Assembly (NCBI GenBank): GCA_938002965.1
Contig: CALKZY010000014.1
Coordinates: forward strand, 124,001 to 188,000
DNA length: 64,000 bases
Direction: 5' to 3'
Source of the DNA: an uncultured Acidimicrobiales bacterium
GTDB taxonomy: Bacteria > Actinomycetota > Acidimicrobiia > Acidimicrobiales > SZUA-35
Shown: piece after piece, positions 61,934 to 64,000 of the stretch
Layout: each line of letters opens with the position of its first letter
Numbering within the stretch: the stretch's first letter is position 1
Translations under genes and position numbers: made by a program
Notes under the pieces: generated by a model
Told to the model about the DNA's origin: nothing
The model's input: only the letters and a program-made list of their open reading frames with translations
Databases searched by the model: none

Positions 61934-62692
61934 TTAGACGAGGGGCCAGGGCCAACGTCGGCCGTCGGTCTCGTCTTCAGGAAATCGGCCTTCTGCCAGC
62001 AGCGCCCGTGCACGGCTGATAGTGGCGTCCGCTTCGAAGGTGTCCAGCAGACAGGCGATGTCGGCCGGAAGCCCTTCGTCGCTCAAGCGTTCAAGGTCCG
62101 AGGTCACATCGGCCGGCAGCGGGTCGCCCACGTAGTCCCACATGACGGTTCGGAGTTTGAATTGAGCGTGGAACGACAAGCCATGATCGATGCCGTACAC
62201 CGGTTGATCGTCCGGGTTGTCCACGGTTTCATCGGGGGCCCAAAGGCAGTGACCCGACTTGCGGTCGGTGTTGTTGCCGACGATGTCGAGAACGCAGAGC
62301 TTTCGCAGCGCAGTTTCGCCCACCCCCTCCTCGTGGAGGGTGAAATAGTGGTGTTCGAAGTCGGCGTCGACCAACGCTTGGACTGATCCTTCGCCGAACG
62401 GCCCATCTGCCAACGTCGTCGCCGGAATCACGTCCCAGCCGAGAAAGTCGGCCAGTCTGAACATGGCAGCTTCACGCTTGTAAAGCCCCGGCGGGAAGTC
62501 CCACAGAGGCCGCTCGCCCTGCCCCGGCTTGTAGATGGCGCGATGGGAACGTGCCGTAGGGCTGGTCTCAGCATCGGTGACGTTTACCAGCAGCGTGGCG
62601 TTGGAGCTGTACGGCATTCGGCCGAGTACTTCGATGTCTCCGGTCTGGAAGAGATCGATCAGCTGGTCGGTGGGCAGTTCAAACGCTGCCAT
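61934..62692 (-). CDS. SCO1664-family protein
   Basis: A 252-residue protein in the actinobacterial SCO1664-like family, with PI3/4-kinase-like features. It has SHRAIYKPGQGERPLWDFP (ATP-site Lys), LVDADFEHHYF, VLDIVGNNTDRKSGH (catalytic loop Asn/Asp), and YGIDHGLSFH (metal Asp). C-terminal residues have LERLSDEGLPADIACLL. The function is unknown. It is the middle of a conserved trio with the DUF3090 protein (20 nt upstream) and the phosphatase gene. The order matches other actinobacteria. Confidence 0.85.
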   Translation of the reverse strand: MAAFELPTDQLIDLFQTGDIEVLGRMPYSSNATLLVNVTDAETSPTARSHRAIYKPGQGERPLWDFPPGLYKREAAMFRLADFLGWDVIPATTLADGPFGEGSVQALVDADFEHHYFTLHEEGVGETALRKLCVLDIVGNNTDRKSGHCLWAPDETVDNPDDQPVYGIDHGLSFHAQFKLRTVMWDYVGDPLPADVTSDLERLSDEGLPADIACLLDTFEADATISRARALLAEGRFPEDETDGRRWPWPLV

Positions 62693-62711
62693 CGTGGCCA
62701 GGCAGCTCCGG

Positions 62712-63254
62712 CTAGTTCAGCCGTGGGCAGGCATGGCCGGCCGGGTCCAGCGGTTGCCCACATAGTGGACAAGGCGGTCGGCCGGAAGCCATGAGGCTGT
62801 CTGATGTTTCGACGAATGCTGCGGCCAAGTCGACCGTTATGTGGGCTCGAACTCTGGCCCCCGACGGTTCGTCCCACCCCGACGTTGGATCATCGTCGAT
62901 CTGAGATCCAAGATCAAACTCGCCATCACCGGTTTCGCTGTTGGGTACGAGCTCTTCGAGCACAATCACCACTTCAGCATCAGCCTCATCCACCCCAACT
63001 GCGATCTGGCCAACGACCCAAGCTGGTTCGGCCTCAAGCAAGGGAACGGGGGCCAGACCTTCCTGCGGGGACGGCAGATCATCGAGGACAGTGCGGAGAA
63101 ACTGGGCCAGAGCTTTAACCTGCTGCTTTTCCAGCTTCAGGGTTATGACTGAATCCTCGTCGCCTACTTGGACGTAGAACACCCGTGCTCCGGGCTCGCC
63201 GACGGCGCCGGTGGTGAACCGTGTCGTGTTTCGAAAGTCGTGTAGGTCGGACAT
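62712..63254 (-). CDS. DUF3090 domain protein
   Basis: A 180-residue DUF3090 protein. N-terminal DLHDFRNTTRFTTGAVGEPGARVFYVQ is the family signature, with GQIAVGVDEADAEVVIVLEEL in the middle. A C-terminal short zinc-ribbon-like stretch has CPLCGQPLDPAGHACP. The function is unknown. In many actinobacteria it pairs with the SCO1664-like protein and the MSMEG_4193-type phosphomutase on either side, as here. It lies 20 nt upstream of the SCO1664-like gene and 37 nt downstream of the phosphatase gene. Confidence 0.88.
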   Translation of the reverse strand: MSDLHDFRNTTRFTTGAVGEPGARVFYVQVGDEDSVITLKLEKQQVKALAQFLRTVLDDLPSPQEGLAPVPLLEAEPAWVVGQIAVGVDEADAEVVIVLEELVPNSETGDGEFDLGSQIDDDPTSGWDEPSGARVRAHITVDLAAAFVETSDSLMASGRPPCPLCGQPLDPAGHACPRLN

Positions 63255-63291
63255 GTCGGAAGTTTGAAAGGCCGATCGTGGCGTACAGATG

Positions 63292-64000
63292 CTAACTGGG
63301 TACGAGGGCTTGGAGGTCGTCGCCCATCGAGTTGACGGCTAGGACCACTGGGCCGCCTTCACCGTACAGGACAGCGGAAATGGAACACTGACCGATGACG
63401 ATCCTCTGGAAGAGGTCGAGGTGGGTTCCCATGGCGTGGGCGACGGCCGCCTTAATCGGATCGGCGTGTGAAACGGCCACGATCGTCTCACCTGGATGGT
63501 TGTTAACGAGCTTTTGAATGGTGCCAGTGATGCGTTGTTGCATCTCGGCGAACGATTCGCCACCGGGGAAGCGAAACCCGCTGGGATACTTCTGAACTTG
63601 CGCCCATTCAGGCTTCTTGTTCAGATCCGAGAGCTTCTTTCCCGTCCAGTCTCCGAAGTCGGCTTCAAGCAGGCCCTTGTTGGTTTTGACCTTGTGGCCG
63701 AGCGCGGCGGCGATCGGTGCTGCGGTCTCTCGTGTTCGTTCCATTGGGGAGGCGTAGACCGCTGTGACCCGGCTCTTGCGGGCCCGGGGGTTTGCGAAGG
63801 CAACACCGGCAATTCGCTCGGCTGCCCGTTCGGCCTGAGCCAAGCCTTCCTCGGCCAAATGGAGGCCGGGAGTGCGTCCGGGGAGAACCTGGCCCGTGGT
63901 AGGAGTCTTGCCGTGCCGTACCAATAGCACCAGCGTCGGCTTTGAGGATCGGCGGGCTCGGGCTTGGTTGTTCGATGTGCCCGAACCTTGCGTGCGTTTT
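63292..64000 (-). CDS. MSMEG_4193-like histidine phosphatase (5' end beyond window)
   Basis: The catalytic LLVRHGKTP (phospho-acceptor His) and GRTPGLHLAEEGLAQAERAAE follow at the N-terminus. VYASPMERTRETAAPIA and VAVSHADPIKAAVAHAMG (second His) also fit the histidine phosphatase superfamily. A GTG at 63930 would give 212 residues, but it cuts the first beta strand (TLVLLVRH). The frame stays open to the window end with no better start before it, so the gene probably begins outside. It is the first gene of the conserved SCO1664/DUF3090 trio. The substrate is unknown. Confidence 0.85.
   Translation of the reverse strand, partial: KRTQGSGTSNNQARARRSSKPTLVLLVRHGKTPTTGQVLPGRTPGLHLAEEGLAQAERAAERIAGVAFANPRARKSRVTAVYASPMERTRETAAPIAAALGHKVKTNKGLLEADFGDWTGKKLSDLNKKPEWAQVQKYPSGFRFPGGESFAEMQQRITGTIQKLVNNHPGETIVAVSHADPIKAAVAHAMGTHLDLFQRIVIGQCSISAVLYGEGGPVVLAVNSMGDDLQALVPS

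Noticed and set aside
61898..62386. 162-residue plus-strand ORF over the SCO1664-like gene
   Set aside because: It is antisense to a well-supported gene, and no conserved motif is visible.
1..64000. Search for mobile elements, CRISPR arrays, rRNA and tRNA genes
   Set aside because: No transposase or integrase motif, no regular spacer-repeat pattern, and no recognisable tRNA cloverleaf or rRNA sequence was seen by eye. A scan with tRNAscan-SE and Infernal would be needed to exclude short ones.

Overview
This 64 kb window is chromosomal DNA of a high-GC, Gram-positive actinobacterium. The evidence is the phylum-typical set of small families: a DUF3499 protein, the SCO1664-like / DUF3090 / MSMEG_4193-like phosphatase trio, a Wzz-type protein with a BY-kinase-like tail, and an Ada-AlkA fusion. 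The many long, acidic or proline-rich linkers and PVLPG-type surface proteins suggest the class Acidimicrobiia (Ilumatobacter/Microthrix-like). That class assignment is inference, because no 16S rRNA gene is present. I saw no rRNA, tRNA, insertion sequence, prophage or CRISPR array.

Layout. 1-7.7 kb: the end of a diacylglycerol-kinase-like lipid kinase, a membrane-anchored trypsin-like protease, a rhodanese, a membrane-anchored protein, a large GH3 glycosidase, an HD-domain protein related to CCA-adding enzymes, and an alkyltransferase-like DNA repair protein. 7.7-19 kb: a minus-strand surface polysaccharide module (Wzz with a degenerate BY-kinase domain, O-antigen-ligase-like polymerase/ligase, MOP-family flippase, APH-like kinase, sulfotransferase). 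It is preceded by a secreted beta-propeller protein and a lipoprotein. 19-25.6 kb: a HisC-like aminotransferase, DUF3499, glycine decarboxylase GcvP behind a tandem glycine riboswitch, and an APH-family protein. 25.7-34 kb: a run of envelope proteins, including an ECF-sigma/anti-sigma-like single-chain fusion, a lytic transglycosylase, a DUF4214 protein and a single-pass protein with an Excalibur ectodomain. 34-45 kb: PrmA-like methyltransferase and Ppx/GppA phosphatase (divergent, start codons 3 nt apart), a GT4 glycosyltransferase, TetR with a YiiX-like permuted papain hydrolase, a MarR-thiolase-SDR lipid operon, and an Ada-AlkA/Ogt alkylation-repair operon.

45.7-52.1 kb is the most unusual part. 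A sigma-factor-like cytoplasmic domain is fused directly to a transmembrane helix and an ectodomain. Next comes a ricin-lectin/galactose-oxidase-type copper radical oxidase, interrupted by a frameshift in a PVLPG linker repeat. Then comes a chymotrypsin-like protease. The sigma-like protein and the protease end in nearly the same approximately 150-residue module, and all three proteins carry Leu-Pro-Gly-rich linkers. I propose these form one surface sensing and secretion system.

52.1-64 kb: an operon-like run on the minus strand. It holds the UvrD-like helicase, an AlkA-like glycosylase, Fpg, a MarR regulator, a DUF2520 reductase, PanC, PanB and an RNB ribonuclease. An OmpA-like anchored protein and the conserved actinobacterial SCO1664/DUF3090/phosphomutase trio lie upstream. 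DNA repair genes are frequent (ATL, Ogt, Ada-AlkA, AlkA-like, Fpg, UvrD), and several operons are tightly coupled by ATGA overlaps.
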